DNA of 64,000 nucleotides from Silurus meridionalis (lineage: Eukaryota; Chordata; Actinopteri; Siluriformes; Siluridae). The translations under genes and the position numbers were made by a program. This document shows positions 46,080 to 57,812 of the stretch, one piece after another (the first letter of the stretch is position 1; every line of letters starts with the position of its first letter). The stretch covers positions 4,402,501 to 4,466,500 of the forward strand of contig NC_060891.1 of NCBI RefSeq assembly GCF_014805685.1, given 5' to 3'. The notes below the pieces were generated by a model that was not told where the DNA came from, did no database searches, and saw only the letters and a program-made list of their open reading frames with translations.

Positions 46080-46685
46080 CACCACTGTATGTATCCCACA
46101 AGACAAAGCTGTTTTTGGCTTACAGTACGAGGTCTATAAGAATGGCACAAAACTGTACCACCACATTCAGATGGCCTTAAAGGTTATCAGTGGGAGAGTA
46201 ATGATTACCAATGCATGAAGGCATGCTGTTTGAATATAGAGGAATGGAAAGTGAACATTAACGGATTTCAGTCGTCTCCTTGTATGTTGTATGTTGTAGA
46301 CAGGGGGTATTCTAGGAGTCCCAAGATGCCTCAAATATACAAATGTGGTCATATAAGTCATTAGGGCACCAAGAGGAACCAGAAGAGACCTGAGCGTGTG
46401 GTTAGATTTTCGCCCCACTAACTGGTCGAAGCAGAAATAGTGAAACACCATGTGAATCTCAAAATCTGAACTATTACAGTGTCATATGAATCAGTGTCAT
46501 GTGATTGAGACCAACAAGGCTTAATCACAGGCTGATTCATGGCAGCCATTTTTACCCTCACGCTGAGCATGGTGGCAACATAGAAAAGTTGCGAGCACCA
46601 CAAGTATCTGGAACATGGTTGCAGGTTCTAGGGGCTGGAGTGATATATGCGGGTTGCACAAAAGTTTTAAGTTTGCTAACCACTA
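46080..46685. other. Intergenic DNA, nothing recognised
   Basis: Probably more eroded transposon, but no block can be named. Confidence 0.25.
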
Positions 46686-46689
46686 GACC

Positions 46690-46856
46690 ACCAGGGAAAA
46701 TGTAGTTGAGTAAAAAGTAAGATATTTGACTTTGAAATTTAGTGAAGTTAAAATAAAAGTCTCCCCAATTGGAAATACTTCAGTAAAGTACAGATACGAG
46801 AAAAAGCTACAGTAATGAATTATATTTACTTCTGTACTGTCCCCCACTGGTGGATC
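46690..46856. mobile_element. Fragment of the CAGTGGTGGAC hAT family
   Basis: aaatgtagttgagtaaaaagtaagatatttgactttgaaatttagtgaagttaaaataaaagtctcc is nearly identical to 49949-50013, and it ends tactgtcccccactggtgg. The left part is missing. Confidence 0.7.
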
Positions 46857-46859
46857 AAA

Positions 46860-47770
46860 TAGGTCTTGAAAATCCCTCATAATATTCAATATATTGCAAA
46901 ATGTAGGCTCGACCTACTTGATTTTTACTCCTCTACACCCTGTGGACATCCGTAAACGTACATTGACTTTAATCAAATAAATTATTAATACAGAAGCAAT
47001 ACTTTGACTCAAGCCATTGCTTTTCTTCCACTCTCTACCCTCGTACTGCCCAAGATTCATGACAAGACCCAACCCAGATTTAAAAGAAAATCTGATTGCT
47101 GCCTTTTATTTGTACAGGATGCTCCTTTAGAAAACTCCTTGAGCATTGCAGTTTAAATGCACCGTATATTTGTGTGCCAGTAAATAAAAAAAAGCAATGG
47201 CCCACTTTTGAGGCAAGTATTCAAATAATAAGCAGTTGAACAATGTTCTTAAAACTTCAGAAGGATGGCAGGGATCGCAAGGATAATTTTCTTTCAGCTT
47301 TTCTCTCCCTTTTATCATTGCCCTGCCACTGTTTATGATTCACAGAGGGGAGCACATGATGTGCAGGTGTCTTTATTCGAGATGGATGCGTGAAGACGTG
47401 TGTGTCAGCATTGTTAAACCGGCCGGCCTCCTTTGTTCACGTGTACACCTAAGAAACTGTCAGCTGAAACGAAGCATGCCATTGATAATGACTATATTAC
47501 AGTGTGCCAGATTTATGAATAAGATTAATGGCCACTTTATTAGGCACATGGAACTGTAGAGAACGACTAGAAAAGTTTTCGATATTTTCTAGGACTCAGA
47601 CTGGTCATTTTCTCTAGCAATTATATTGAAATGGTTTTGCTGTTACACTCTTAATAGACATTAATAATATAGTGCACTTTTATGGTAGTTTTTAGAGACT
47701 AAAAAGATGCAAAAAATGTACCTGAAACTTCAGCTATACAACAATCTTTCTCATTTACCTATACTACAAA
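46860..47770. other. Intergenic DNA, nothing recognised
   Basis: 47240-47560 is repeat-free and unique-looking. No coding block. Confidence 0.3.
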
Positions 47771-47772
47771 AA

Positions 47773-47775
<3 letters not shown>

Positions 47776-47830
<55 letters not shown>
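47776..47830. repeat. (TG)n microsatellite
   Basis: About 26 TG units followed by a G-rich ggggtggggtgggg run. Confidence 0.9.
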
Positions 47831-47832
<2 letters not shown>

Positions 47833-47844
47833 GGGTGGGGTGGG

Positions 47845-49700
47845 GATGTACAGACCTCATACTGCAAAGTGTTTGTGTATATGTGCCGAGCCAGCAGCCC
47901 ACACCTGAGCCCCTTCTGGCGGATGCAGTTACAGTTGAGATAAGGTGTGAAATGTTTGGGCCAGTCTGCTCTTATGCTAAATGTTTTTTAGACATGACAA
48001 CTCTCGGAATGGAGACAGTTTTGGTTATGAGTAATAGATCTGTTTCACTGCAAAATGAGAACAAGGTATAATGCGCACACTCAACTCAAATGTTCTCCAT
48101 GTTAAAAATCATACTACTGCTACGAAATGTAAAGTAAGAGGGACCCCACAGCAGATCTATACAGGTGGTACTGGAGAGTGAAACAGAAATACAGAGACAT
48201 AGACTGGCTAGTTTACCAGCAAAGTGAGAACCATTCAGCATACCGATACAGATTCACAGTTCTGTCAACAGCATGTAAATATTGCCTGTTCTTTTTATGA
48301 CTAACACTGTTCTGTGTTTCAATCTGCATTTATGGAGATTCTATTTCTGCAGACCCACTAACTGGTCCATTTCTATCAGGCTAGCAAGTGTATTGGTCAA
48401 ACTCAAGACAAAGCATTTGGTAAGCAAGAGGCTTTTTTCCACAAGAGAAAAAAATCACAAAATCACACTTTTTGTAAGCTCCTCCAGGAGCTCCTGCCCT
48501 GTCTTTGAATTAGCTATGGCATTAGCAAATATTTCTATCTTGTTAAACATCGCTAGTTTTTCATCTCATATATGTAGCTTCCACTATTAGACAGCCATAA
48601 CTCTGCTGTCTAGAACTAAAGATTTTGTGGACCACTGCCCCAGAGCAGAACCTGGTCATGGTCTTCTCAAACCAAAGGTTAGCCCAAAATTGTGCAAGAA
48701 CTCCTTATAGAGGTAAATCCTTCCAACAGACATGGTTCTTTCCATCTCAATGGCATTTTTATTATGCCTAAGCCAGGCGTTGTGTAACTTAGACCCTGCT
48801 TGTCTATAACTGCCCACGCTGTCCTTAATAATAGGGCTGTGGCGACTGTGTGTACTGATTCTCTGTAGGATGTAAGTAAAGGCTGAGACAACACTGGGGT
48901 GGACATATTAGATGGAGAGAGATGAGAATCTGCACTGAATGGAGAGGGTTTGCCAGTTCCCACTTCCTGCTTTAATTTAAATAAGTTGTTTAGGTGTCTA
49001 GGAAATTTCTTTTACAATTCTTCTACATTTGGCACAATCTCATTATTTCTATACCAAAATGAACATCAGCTAGCCTAGCAAATAGTATATTGAGTTGTGC
49101 GTCTAAGTCAGTTTATGGAAAACACAAGTTCCAGCGTCAGTAATCGTGAGAGTTTGTTCATCAGTTTTTTTTTCCTCAAGGTGAGAGGTTTCAAAAAATG
49201 TCATCATTCACAGTAAGGTCCGTACTGAGTATGGACGCTCTATGGTTTTGCAATGCATTGATTATTCATTAATGCCTCATACACAACTTACTTTCACGTG
49301 AATAGCCTTGTTATCCAAAATTGACTTATGGTGACTCATGGTATTTCTGCATGATTAAAAGCCTGGAGATACCTGAAGCAATGCCCCTATCTCCATCACT
49401 TGATATAATCTGGGATGTTACGCTCTTGAAGAACTCCACAAAGACTTCTGGGTCATCCTGAGGAGACATTTTCTGTTAGGGTGAAGACCAGGCTCTGAAA
49501 GATTGGTCTGTTCTCTGCCTGAGTTTACTTTAAAACTCTAAAGTAGTGCATGGTACTTAGGTCAAGCAGGGCTTGGTGACTTGATGAGCCTAGTGATGGA
49601 TGGCAAGTGCATTGATTGCCTGACTGAGGAGGACTCCATTAAACATTAAATGGACATGATATTTTTGTTAATAGGCATTTCTTTTCGTCTCTTTTAAAAC
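47845..49700. other. Intergenic DNA, nothing recognised
   Basis: Several short ORFs without features. No known repeat blocks identified. Confidence 0.3.
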
Positions 49701-49711
49701 TCAGTATTGAA

Positions 49712-50103
49712 CAGTGGTGGATGAAGTCCTCAAACTATGTACTTGAGTTAAAGTAGAGATTCACAAGGTACAATATTAATTCAGTAAAAGTGCTTATTTG
49801 AGTAAAAGTACAAACGTATTTTCCCTCAAATGTACTTAAGTATCCAAATTACTAGGATACTAGGACCCTGATTGGCAGCTTGCTGTGTAAATTGACCATT
49901 TCAGTTTTTACCCACTCATAAATAATATAGGAACAAATGATTTCGCAAAATGTAGTTGAGTAAAAAAAAGATATTTGACTTTGAAATTTAGTGAAGTTAA
50001 AGTAAAAGTCTCCAAATGGAAATATTTCATTAAAGTACAAGTAGTAAAGCTACTTAATTACAGTCATGAATTGCATTTACTGAATCTTGACTGTCCACCA
50101 CTA
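49712..50103. mobile_element. Complete non-autonomous hAT-type element (392 bp)
   Basis: Starts CAGTGGTGGATGAAGTC and ends ..GACTGTCCACCACTA, giving inverted ends CAGTGGTGGA/TCCACCACTa. It is flanked by GTATTGAA (49704-49711) and GTATTAAA (50104-50111), an 8-bp duplication with one mismatch. The interior is rich in acttgagtaaaagtac words. Sister copies are at 35.3, 46.7 and 59.2 kb. Non-coding. Confidence 0.8.
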
Positions 50104-50111
50104 GTATTAAA

Positions 50112-51960
50112 AAAAATCATACATACAGTATATTGGACACCATATTGCCCATACAGGTGTAAACACAATGTTTAAACATATGCCACTCATCCTCCTTCTT
50201 CCTTCATGTACTACTACTACTTCTTTTGATAAATACAATAACATTTTGTACACACATTTTACATGCATTTAGTCCAAGCACACATTTCCTGCATAAACAC
50301 CGGAGTTGATAATCTCACTTAGTCCACTACTCTGAAGTTTCAATTGAACTTTGAATCAAAATGGAGAATCGAAAGCTTTGATGTAGATAAAGCATATGTT
50401 TCAACTCAAAAATGTTTGCCGGATGCATGAAAAGTCTCGCACTTGTGACAGGAGGCAGACGACTGTTTATAAAAAAACAGACAAAAGGGTATACATCTTG
50501 GCTTCCTACTCCGATTTGGCACTTTGGATGCCAACCCAAGCAGCGCCGGCTTCTCCTCCATCTGCTAAGGCTGAAAAGGGTCAGTGCCCAGTCCTCCATT
50601 TGCCTAGTCTTCAGTTTTAGCTTATAGCTACTGTAGTGAGAAGTACTGTAATTTCTATACATAAAACCAAGTGGATTTTTCTTAGTACCTTGTTTGAAAA
50701 CCCATCATCCATTTAGCTAACAATTCTACTTCTTGATGACTTTCTTCATTTCATTCATGTATAGTTGGTAGGCATTTTAACTTCTCTCTCTTTAAGAAGG
50801 CTCAATGATATCTCTGTCTGCACAAACAAAGAGAAGAAATAGATTTGAAGGCTCTCGGATTCGTACTGTACAAACTGCTAGTGCTCTTTTCATGCCCATG
50901 CACTTCAGCTCTTTAATCCCACACAACTCTTTACTAGGACCCACTCCCTGTAGTGCATTGCTCATACTTGGCAGGTGAAACGGGTCCACACATCCGAAAT
51001 GATGTCACATTGACGAACAGAATGAAGGCCATTCGTGCTTGTCGATCATCACATTGTGAATCTTAAGGAATGAGGAAAAACTTCTGAATAGACAAAAAAA
51101 TGCAGAATATATAAGGAGGTTAATTAAGACCTAGATTTAAATAGAAAGCATGCTTTAAGAAATATTTTGCAAATTGCTTTCTTGGTAAAAAACATGACAT
51201 TACAAAGAGCAAAGACAGAAAGGGCATAAAGAACAATGCAGGACAGGAAGACCAAAAACAACAAATATCTAGTACAGAATGTGCTTTGCAATTGCATCGG
51301 GTTTGGTCCAGTCCATACCCGATGCACCTGCAAAGCAAATTATTGATGTATAAGAGTCTCCTCATTTAATTGCATGTGACCAACAAAGCACAGATTTTCA
51401 ATAAAGCTTCTAAAGTAATGTTCTGTTGCAGTCAAACTACCTAAATTTTAGTTTTTCTGCTCACCATGGTTGTCAAAAGTGATTATCTGAGTTATTGCAG
51501 TATTTCTATAATAGCTCGAGACAGATTCTGGATGTTAAATGGCAATTCTGGATATGATGTTTTTTTCAGCGTTATGTGTAAACTCTGCATGACCCTGGCA
51601 ACCCGGCTGTTGATGTCATACAACTCTGTAACCCAAACACCGTCTCATCTGCAGCTGCTGATTTCTTAGTCACTGTAATGATTCTTTTGAGTTAGTGGGG
51701 AAATGCTGTCTTAAAGCAGTAGACAGAAAGAGTGTGTGTGTGAGTGTGTGCATGTGTCTTACATGGATTTAGGTACAGGATTTTAGCACAGATGTGAGAA
51801 GAAAGAAGTCTTTCCTGATGCAAGCTAAAGAGGAGAGAGTGTGAATTTTGGGTTTAAATGTTTATTAAATATATATGAATATACTGAATACATGTATTTT
51901 ATTAAGTGTTTATTAATAAATTTAATATCAATGATTGTCTAATAATATATTGTATTTAGA
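50112..51960. other. Intergenic DNA, nothing recognised
   Basis: ORFs at 50327-50662 and 51120-51365 show no domain. No recognised repeats. Confidence 0.3.
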
Positions 51961-51967
51961 CAGAGAG

Positions 51968-52335
51968 ACATAGATAGATAGATTGTTTGCTCCCTAAATA
52001 ACGCTTACAGAGCTTGGACATACACTTCAGGTCATTCTCGTATGGTGAAGTTGGTTTCAATTAGCTGTTCCAGACGAAACTGCATGGTGTTGAAGTATGG
52101 AATGGAGGCCATGTTGGTTACTTTTACCTGGAATAAGTCTCCAACCATCTTTGCTCCAAAATAACCTAAAACTATAAAGCTTCCACCCTTATGTTTGACT
52201 GTGGGTGTAAGGCAGTCTTCCAGCATATTCCCTCCTGTTCTCTGTCTAACATAAGTTCTTGTGTTAGAGGAAAAATTAAATTTGAACTCATCAATCCACA
52301 CAACTTTCCAGTCATTCACTGTGCAATTCTTGTGT
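51968..52335 (-). mobile_element. Tc1-like transposase remnant (minus)
   Basis: The reverse strand encodes MNDWKVVWIDEFKFNFSS (W-D/E block with the first catalytic Asp), then GGSFIVLGYFGAKMVGDL (the SVMxWGCFxxxGxGxL block) and ASIPYFNTMQF..IETNFTIRE. It stops where QQDNDPKH should follow. It matches the 20-kb copy in the shared parts (NDWKVxW, IPYFxTMQ) and complements its deletion, so both derive from one family. Confidence 0.8.
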
Positions 52336-52339
52336 GTTT

Positions 52340-53285
52340 TTGCCTTTTACCTTTTGCATAGAAAAATCATGCATATATAGGTGTATATTTATTCATATAC
52401 CCAGCACAGCCTTGGAAAATTAAACTTCGAGAAGTTCTTCAATACAAAGATGCAGGGACGATAAATGAAGATAAAACAAGGGGCGAATATTCCATGCATG
52501 TTTCTCAAAGCGATCGGAAATACGAACTGCCTGATGGTAATTAAAATCTTGTGTCCCTAAGGAGCAGGCATTTAACTAATGAAAGCTGTGTTGTAATGAA
52601 TGGGAGACTCTCTCATTAGCAAGTAAAGAATGCTCTCAAAAGAGTCACACACAGGGTGAAAGCAAGTCATCCAAACACTCTTCACTGAAAGACAGAGGAA
52701 AATATTGCAATAAAGCCAAGATCCTTGGCTAAACAAATTTCAAGGCCTAAAAAAGACAATCGTAATTTCTGCTTTTTGCGGATAAGTGAGAAAGAAAGAG
52801 AAAAAAAAAGTTCTTTTAATTCCCAACATTTTAATTAAAAAGTTTGGGAAGGACAGTACTTTATTTCAGTTTATTAATTTATTTTTAATTATCTAGCAGA
52901 AGGCTCTACCTTCTACTTCTAAATTCAAATAAGACGCAAAAGGAAAAATTAATAGAATTCATCCTTGATGCACATCACCTCGGTCAACTCTTAATTGAAA
53001 TTTCGAAAATGAACCTACCTGCAGAAGGCTCCTACAAAAAAACTAAAATCCTACAAAACATACCCTAAGAGTAGCACACCAATTATTTCATCTTTTTTTT
53101 TTTTTTTGCATACAAAATTTTGCAAGAGTGTCATGTGTAAAGGTCAGAAGGCACTTAAGTACATTTAGGATTTGCTGTCTGTCTGAACCAGCGATAATAA
53201 AAGCGAACTATCTGAATTATATCGCATTGTGTTGGATCTAATAGAAATTAGATTGCACTGAATCTTAATGGGGTGAAAACACACA
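52340..53285. other. Intergenic DNA, partly unique
   Basis: 52380-52760 is a repeat-free, GC-balanced stretch. The rest is AT-rich. Confidence 0.3.
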
Positions 53286-53289
53286 CAAA

Positions 53290-53600
53290 CACACACGCAC
53301 ACTGTATAGACAAAGGTTTATGGACAACTGGCCATTTGCTTTTATAGTAACCTCCATTCTTCTGGAAAGATGTTCCACCAGATTTTGGAATTTGCTTCTG
53401 AAGATTTAGACTCAATCAGCCACAAGAACTTTAAATCAGGTACTGGTGTAGAGTGAGGAAGCCTGGGGTGCAGTCACTGTTCTGTCATACATATATGGTG
53501 CAGGAGAGTGACCTCCCAGTGTGTCTTCTGTAAAGGTTTGAGTCTCCAGTGAAGGACATTTGTGGATTGGCTGGATTAATCAGCTGGATGTAGAGGAGCT
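53290..53600 (+). mobile_element. MITE copy, orientation A
   Basis: Begins tatagacaaaggtttatgga, then ctccattcttctggaaagatgttccaccagattttgg, gactcaatcagccacaagaa, tcaggtactggtgtagagtgaggaagcctggggtgcagtcac. The left terminal word TATAGACAAA is preserved. The right end diverges after 53500. Confidence 0.65.
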
Positions 53601-54090
53601 TCCCTGGCAAATAATGAACAGTGAGAGTGTTCTGCTTCAATCTAACAGAATCCTGAGGCATGCATCTGAACTGTGACCTCGCTCAGAAAGAATGCTCCCA
53701 GCCAATATCAGTTAGAAGAAAACTCTAAATCATGAAAGCCTCAAGCACTGTTTGTCCATCTGTCTGTCTATACTGTAGACGGTATTTCTGTAGCACAGAC
53801 ACAAAGGCTCAGAAGGCCTGAAGGGGTCTCGGATAGTTATTAGGGTACTCTGACCATTAGTACTGTCATGTAACACAAGGATAAGCAGATAATAATAAAT
53901 ACAGATAGATAGAATTAAAATGCAAATAAACCGTATAAAGACCATGAAACGAAACACCAAAAAACATGAAACAAAATAAAACCCAAAAAAGATGAAACAG
54001 AAGAAGCACAATCCTGAGCCAAACCAACTACAACCACCATGAAAGACAAAATGTGACAAAGAGTGCTGTGAACGGGGGGAATTACTGAAC
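53601..54090. other. Intergenic DNA, nothing recognised
   Basis: A 127-codon hydrophobic ORF on the minus strand (53730-54113) is low complexity and lacks recognisable features. Confidence 0.3.
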
Positions 54091-54092
54091 AC

Positions 54093-54345
54093 CAGTGGTG
54101 CCATGCATTTCACACCTAGACCCTCAGTGGTGTCCTACCTGAATGAATCCACCTCTTAATACTATCGTTATGACACCACAGCTATAAAATCCATCAATAT
54201 TATAGTGATGCACAGTATAACAGAGCACTGCATCACAGACAGATCATATACACTAAAAATGAATGGCATTACTAAAACAAGAAACCCAATAAACACCTCA
54301 AATCATTTCCACCTAGCGCTATTTTACTTTCTGGCTCTTTGAAAT
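54093..54345. mobile_element. hAT-like fragment related to the 40.4-kb element
   Basis: Starts cagtggtgccatgcatttcacacctagaccctcagtggtg, continues ctaccTGAATGAatccacctcttaatac and ..catcaatattatagtgatgc, aligning in order with 40410-40640 (cagtggatggccgtgcattt.., ccatctcttaataccagc, ..accatcaatac). Non-coding. Confidence 0.55.
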
Positions 54346-55195
54346 ATCACGGCAATGACTCAAAATGGGTCATCGATTTGAAAAGCCTCTGTTTTCACGA
54401 TCCACATCACGTCGCAAAAACGCCGTTTTTAAATGTATCTACTTTAACATTAAAGTACAAAACTGTTTAGAAACTAAGAAAGGGTTATGGTTTAAAAGTA
54501 TAATGATCGACACATTACATACAAATAATCACCTCAGTGAACAAAATGAAAGCATTTTTATTGGTATTGAATTTAAATTCCAGTGCAAATCACAAGGCAG
54601 TTCATTATAATAAAAAATCCCAGCAGTCATGTTTGCAATATCAGGTTTATGGTATCTTAGGGGTGGAGTTTAAAGTATACAGTCCCTGTAAACTAGCATG
54701 GTTTACTGTTGCTACAAGCCAATGCATAGCTACAGTACATTCATCACAGCATTCATTTAACAAAGAATGCTTCACTGCAGCTCATTCTTCTACACCATGA
54801 AAGAATCAGCTTAACCTGTACACCCTGACATTTGTGCAATTATTCAATCGGCCAATCACGTGCAAGCCGCACATCACAATGCATACAATCATTCAGATAC
54901 AGGTCAGGAGGTTCTGTTCATGTTCACATCAGACATCAGAATAGGGGGGATAATAGGGATATCGGTGACAGTGTCATACTTACTGATGCCAGATTTAAGT
55001 ATTTAAGGAACTGCTGATTGTCTGGCATTTTTTAAAACAGAATTTGAATAAAAAAAATAATAAGAATTTTAAACAGATTGAGTGGGGATTGAAAAAGGTG
55101 TACTTGTTTGTTCTACACTGAACCATATTTAGCACTGTGTTTATTTGGTTGTTTGTGAATTATAATAGAATATTTGAATGTGTTTAAACTCTTCT
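54346..55195. other. Intergenic DNA, nothing recognised
   Basis: No supported feature. Confidence 0.3.
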
Positions 55196-55199
55196 ATGA

Positions 55200-56915
55200 T
55201 TTTTATATGTTGGGAAGATAGTTCACCATTTCATTTATTAAGCAGACAAAAATACACTCAAAGATACAGTATATTACGAAAGTAAGCATATCTCTCACTC
55301 GTGATTTAGTCTCACCAAAAGCTCCACAATTACAATGCTTTACAAGTATAGAACAGGAAGAGCTGTATGATCTTATCACCAAAAACAAATCAACAACATG
55401 TCTGTTAGATCCCATTCCAACTAAACTACTGATAGAAGTGTTACATACAGCTGGTGGGCCTCTTGTGAATATTATTAACTCCTCGCTTGGGTCACTTCCC
55501 TAAACCCCTCAAGTTGGCAGTTATTAAGCCCCTCATTAAGTTATTAAATTACAGACCCATTTCAAACATTTTGTTTATGTATAAGATTTTAGAAAATACT
55601 GTGTCTGCCCAGTTATGCTACTTCTTACAAGAAAACAATATTTTTAAAGAGTTTCAGTCAGGTTTCAGGCCCCATCATAGCACAGAAACTGCTCTAGTTC
55701 AAATCACAAATGGCCTGTTTTTAGCTTCAGACCAAGGCTACATCTCTCTGTTTGTTTTACTAGATCTTAGTGCTGCATTCGACACTATAGATCATGAATT
55801 TCTCCTGGATCACTTACAGAATTACATTGGCATTCAGGGACAGGCATTAAACTGGTTTAAATCCTACCAGTCTGATCGTTAACATTTTGTAGATTTATAA
55901 GGAGATTACTATCCAGGTAAATGCAAGTAAATTTTGGGGTGCCACAAGGTTCAGTTCTAGGACCCCTGCTTTTTACAATATAAATGCTTTCTTTAGGAAA
56001 TATTATTAGAAGGCATGGGATTAGCTTTCACTGTCATGCCGATGATACCCAACTATATATCTCATCAAAACCAGATGAAACATCTCAATTAGCTCGGCTA
56101 AATGAATGTGTTAAAGAATTAAACGGTTGGATGACGCATAACTTTCTATTATTAAATTCTGATAAAAAAAGAGATTTTGCTCTAAAACTTGCATTTAGAA
56201 GAATGTACTATAACTACTAGTTCAACAGGAAAAGATGTAGGAGTTATTTTAGACAGCAACTTGTCTTTTGAAAATCATATCTCCCATATTACAAAAACAG
56301 CCTTCTTCCACCTTAGAAATATTGCTAAGCTTAGAAACATGTGGTCCATATCTGATGCAGAGAAGCTCGTCCATGCATTCATGACCTCCAGACTGGACTA
56401 TTGTATTGCATTACTAGGTGGTTGTCCTGTTTTATTAATAAACAAGCTACAGTTAGTCCAGAATGGAGCAGCCTGAGTTCTCACACGGTCGAGAAAATAT
56501 GACCATATAACCCCAATCTTATCATCCCTACACTGGCTACCTGTTGCCACTTACTTGCAAGGCCCTAAATGGTTTGGCTCCCATGTATCTATCCAGTCTT
56601 TTAACACACTAGAATCAGTCACGATCCCGAGGTTGCGGCAGCTCTAGTTGTGTTCCACCTTATGAAGATTATGGACCTTCGAAGAAGTGGGTGCCGACCC
56701 CGCAATCATCCTGAACCATCCAGAGATGTACCAGCGCCATATGGATCCCACTTCACTTTACATGTTTAAAGACTTTTTCCTCATAACATCTATGGGAGTT
56801 TTTCCTTGCCACATTGACCCAACACACATCACTCCCTTAAATTGTTAAGTTCTATAAAGCTGCTTTGAGACAATGGTTATTGCGCTATAAAAACAAACTT
56901 GAACTTGAACATTTC
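55200..56915 (+). mobile_element. CR1/L2-like LINE, reverse transcriptase region to 3' end, broken
   Basis: Broken frames encode, in order, LVSPKAPQLQ and EELYDLITKNKSTTCLLDPIP (upstream thumb/palm lead), LKLAVIKPLIK, NYRPISNI, FQSGFRPHHSTETALVQITN, LLDLSAAFDTIDHEFLLDHL (catalytic motif A, Asp near 55780), the GVPQGSVLGPLLF motif B reading gtgccacaaggttcagttctagg (55939-55961), HADDTQLYIS (motif C near 56035), KDVGVILDSNLSFENHIS and SRLDYCIALL. It ends with the shared tail ..gctgctttgagacaatgg and an AAAACAAACTTGAACTTGA end. Several stops and frameshifts: inactive. The endonuclease and ORF1 are missing (5' truncation). Confidence 0.85.
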
Positions 56916-57170
56916 AGCAACCATTTTAGTATATCTTCTTAAGGGACAATACTATAGAAATAAAACTTGGAAAGATTTTAGATTAGTCAATGTGCAGTTT
57001 GTATAGCAGTTCAGATTTGCTGTATGTCGCTTAACCTTGTGGACCAGACACATTTGTTTATCTTGCATTAGAGAACTTAAAATGTAGTGATTTAAAAATA
57101 ATTCTCTCATACTGACCACTAGATGTTTAACCTGGCACCTCATGGCACGGTACTCTAAAATCTGAGAATT
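56916..57170. other. Intergenic DNA, nothing recognised
   Basis: No supported feature. Confidence 0.3.
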
Positions 57171-57174
57171 AGAA

Positions 57175-57440
57175 TTGTTGCTCTCCACAAAGATGGTCAA
57201 GGCTATAAGAAGATCAGTAACACCCTGAAACTGAGTTACAGTACAGTGACCAGGGTCATACAGAGGTTTTCCTAGATGGGTCCATCAAAGAAGTTGAGTC
57301 CTCCTGCTCAGTTGCAGAACCTGCTTCAAAACAGATGCATGAGTGCTGACAGCATTGCTTAAGAGGTTACAGAAGCAGAAGGTCCAATTGTCAATGCTCA
57401 GAACATAAGCCACACACTGCAACAAGTTGGTTTGCAACCA
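57175..57440 (+). mobile_element. Tc1-like transposase N-terminal (helix-turn-helix) remnant
   Basis: With two frameshifts the plus strand encodes LHKDGQGYKKISNTLKLSYS, TVTRVIQRF and [19 protein letters not shown] then [12 protein letters not shown]. These are the paired DNA-binding helices of Tc1-type transposases (KxISxxLxxSxxTVxxVIxRF; ..QTIRRTLxxxGLxxx). The catalytic half is absent; a CATC microsatellite follows. Confidence 0.75.
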
Positions 57441-57445
57441 TCTAT

Positions 57446-57498
57446 CCATCTGTCTGTCTGTCCATCCATCCATCCATCCATCCATCCATCCATCTATC
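57446..57498. repeat. (CATC)n microsatellite
   Basis: Mixed ATCTATCCATCTGTCTGTC passing into about 9 CATC units. Confidence 0.85.
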
Positions 57499-57499
57499 T

Positions 57500-57812
57500 A
57501 TGCCCCAGTGCACAAATGCAGCTCCATTAAGATTATGATTTACATGGATTTGATTGGAAGATCTTGAGTGGCCTGCCACAGAGCTCTGTCTTCAAACCAA
57601 TTGTACACCTTTGGGATGAATTTGGAATTCTGACTGCACCCCAAGCCTTCTCACCTCACCTACATCAGTACCTGAAGTAGCTGAACAAGCACAAATTGCC
57701 ATGCTAAGATCTACCGCAACATCTTCCCAGAAGAGTGTTTGTATAACAATAGAAAATATGGACTAAATGTCGTATAGAATCCACAAACCTTAGTCCAAAT
57801 AGTGTAGTCGCT
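57500..57812 (-). mobile_element. MITE copy, orientation B
   Basis: Reads cccagtgcacaaatgcagctcc, ttggaagatcttgagtggcctgccacagag, cacctttgggatgaatttgg, ctgactgcaccccaagccttctcacctcacctacatcagtacctg and gcaacatcttcccagaagagt, ending ccacaaaccttagtccaaat. The best guide to the family's internal sequence. Confidence 0.7.

Noticed and set aside
53730..54113. 127-codon hydrophobic minus-strand ORF
   Set aside because: Low-complexity Phe/Cys/Ile composition from T/G-rich DNA, overlapping the start of a hAT fragment.
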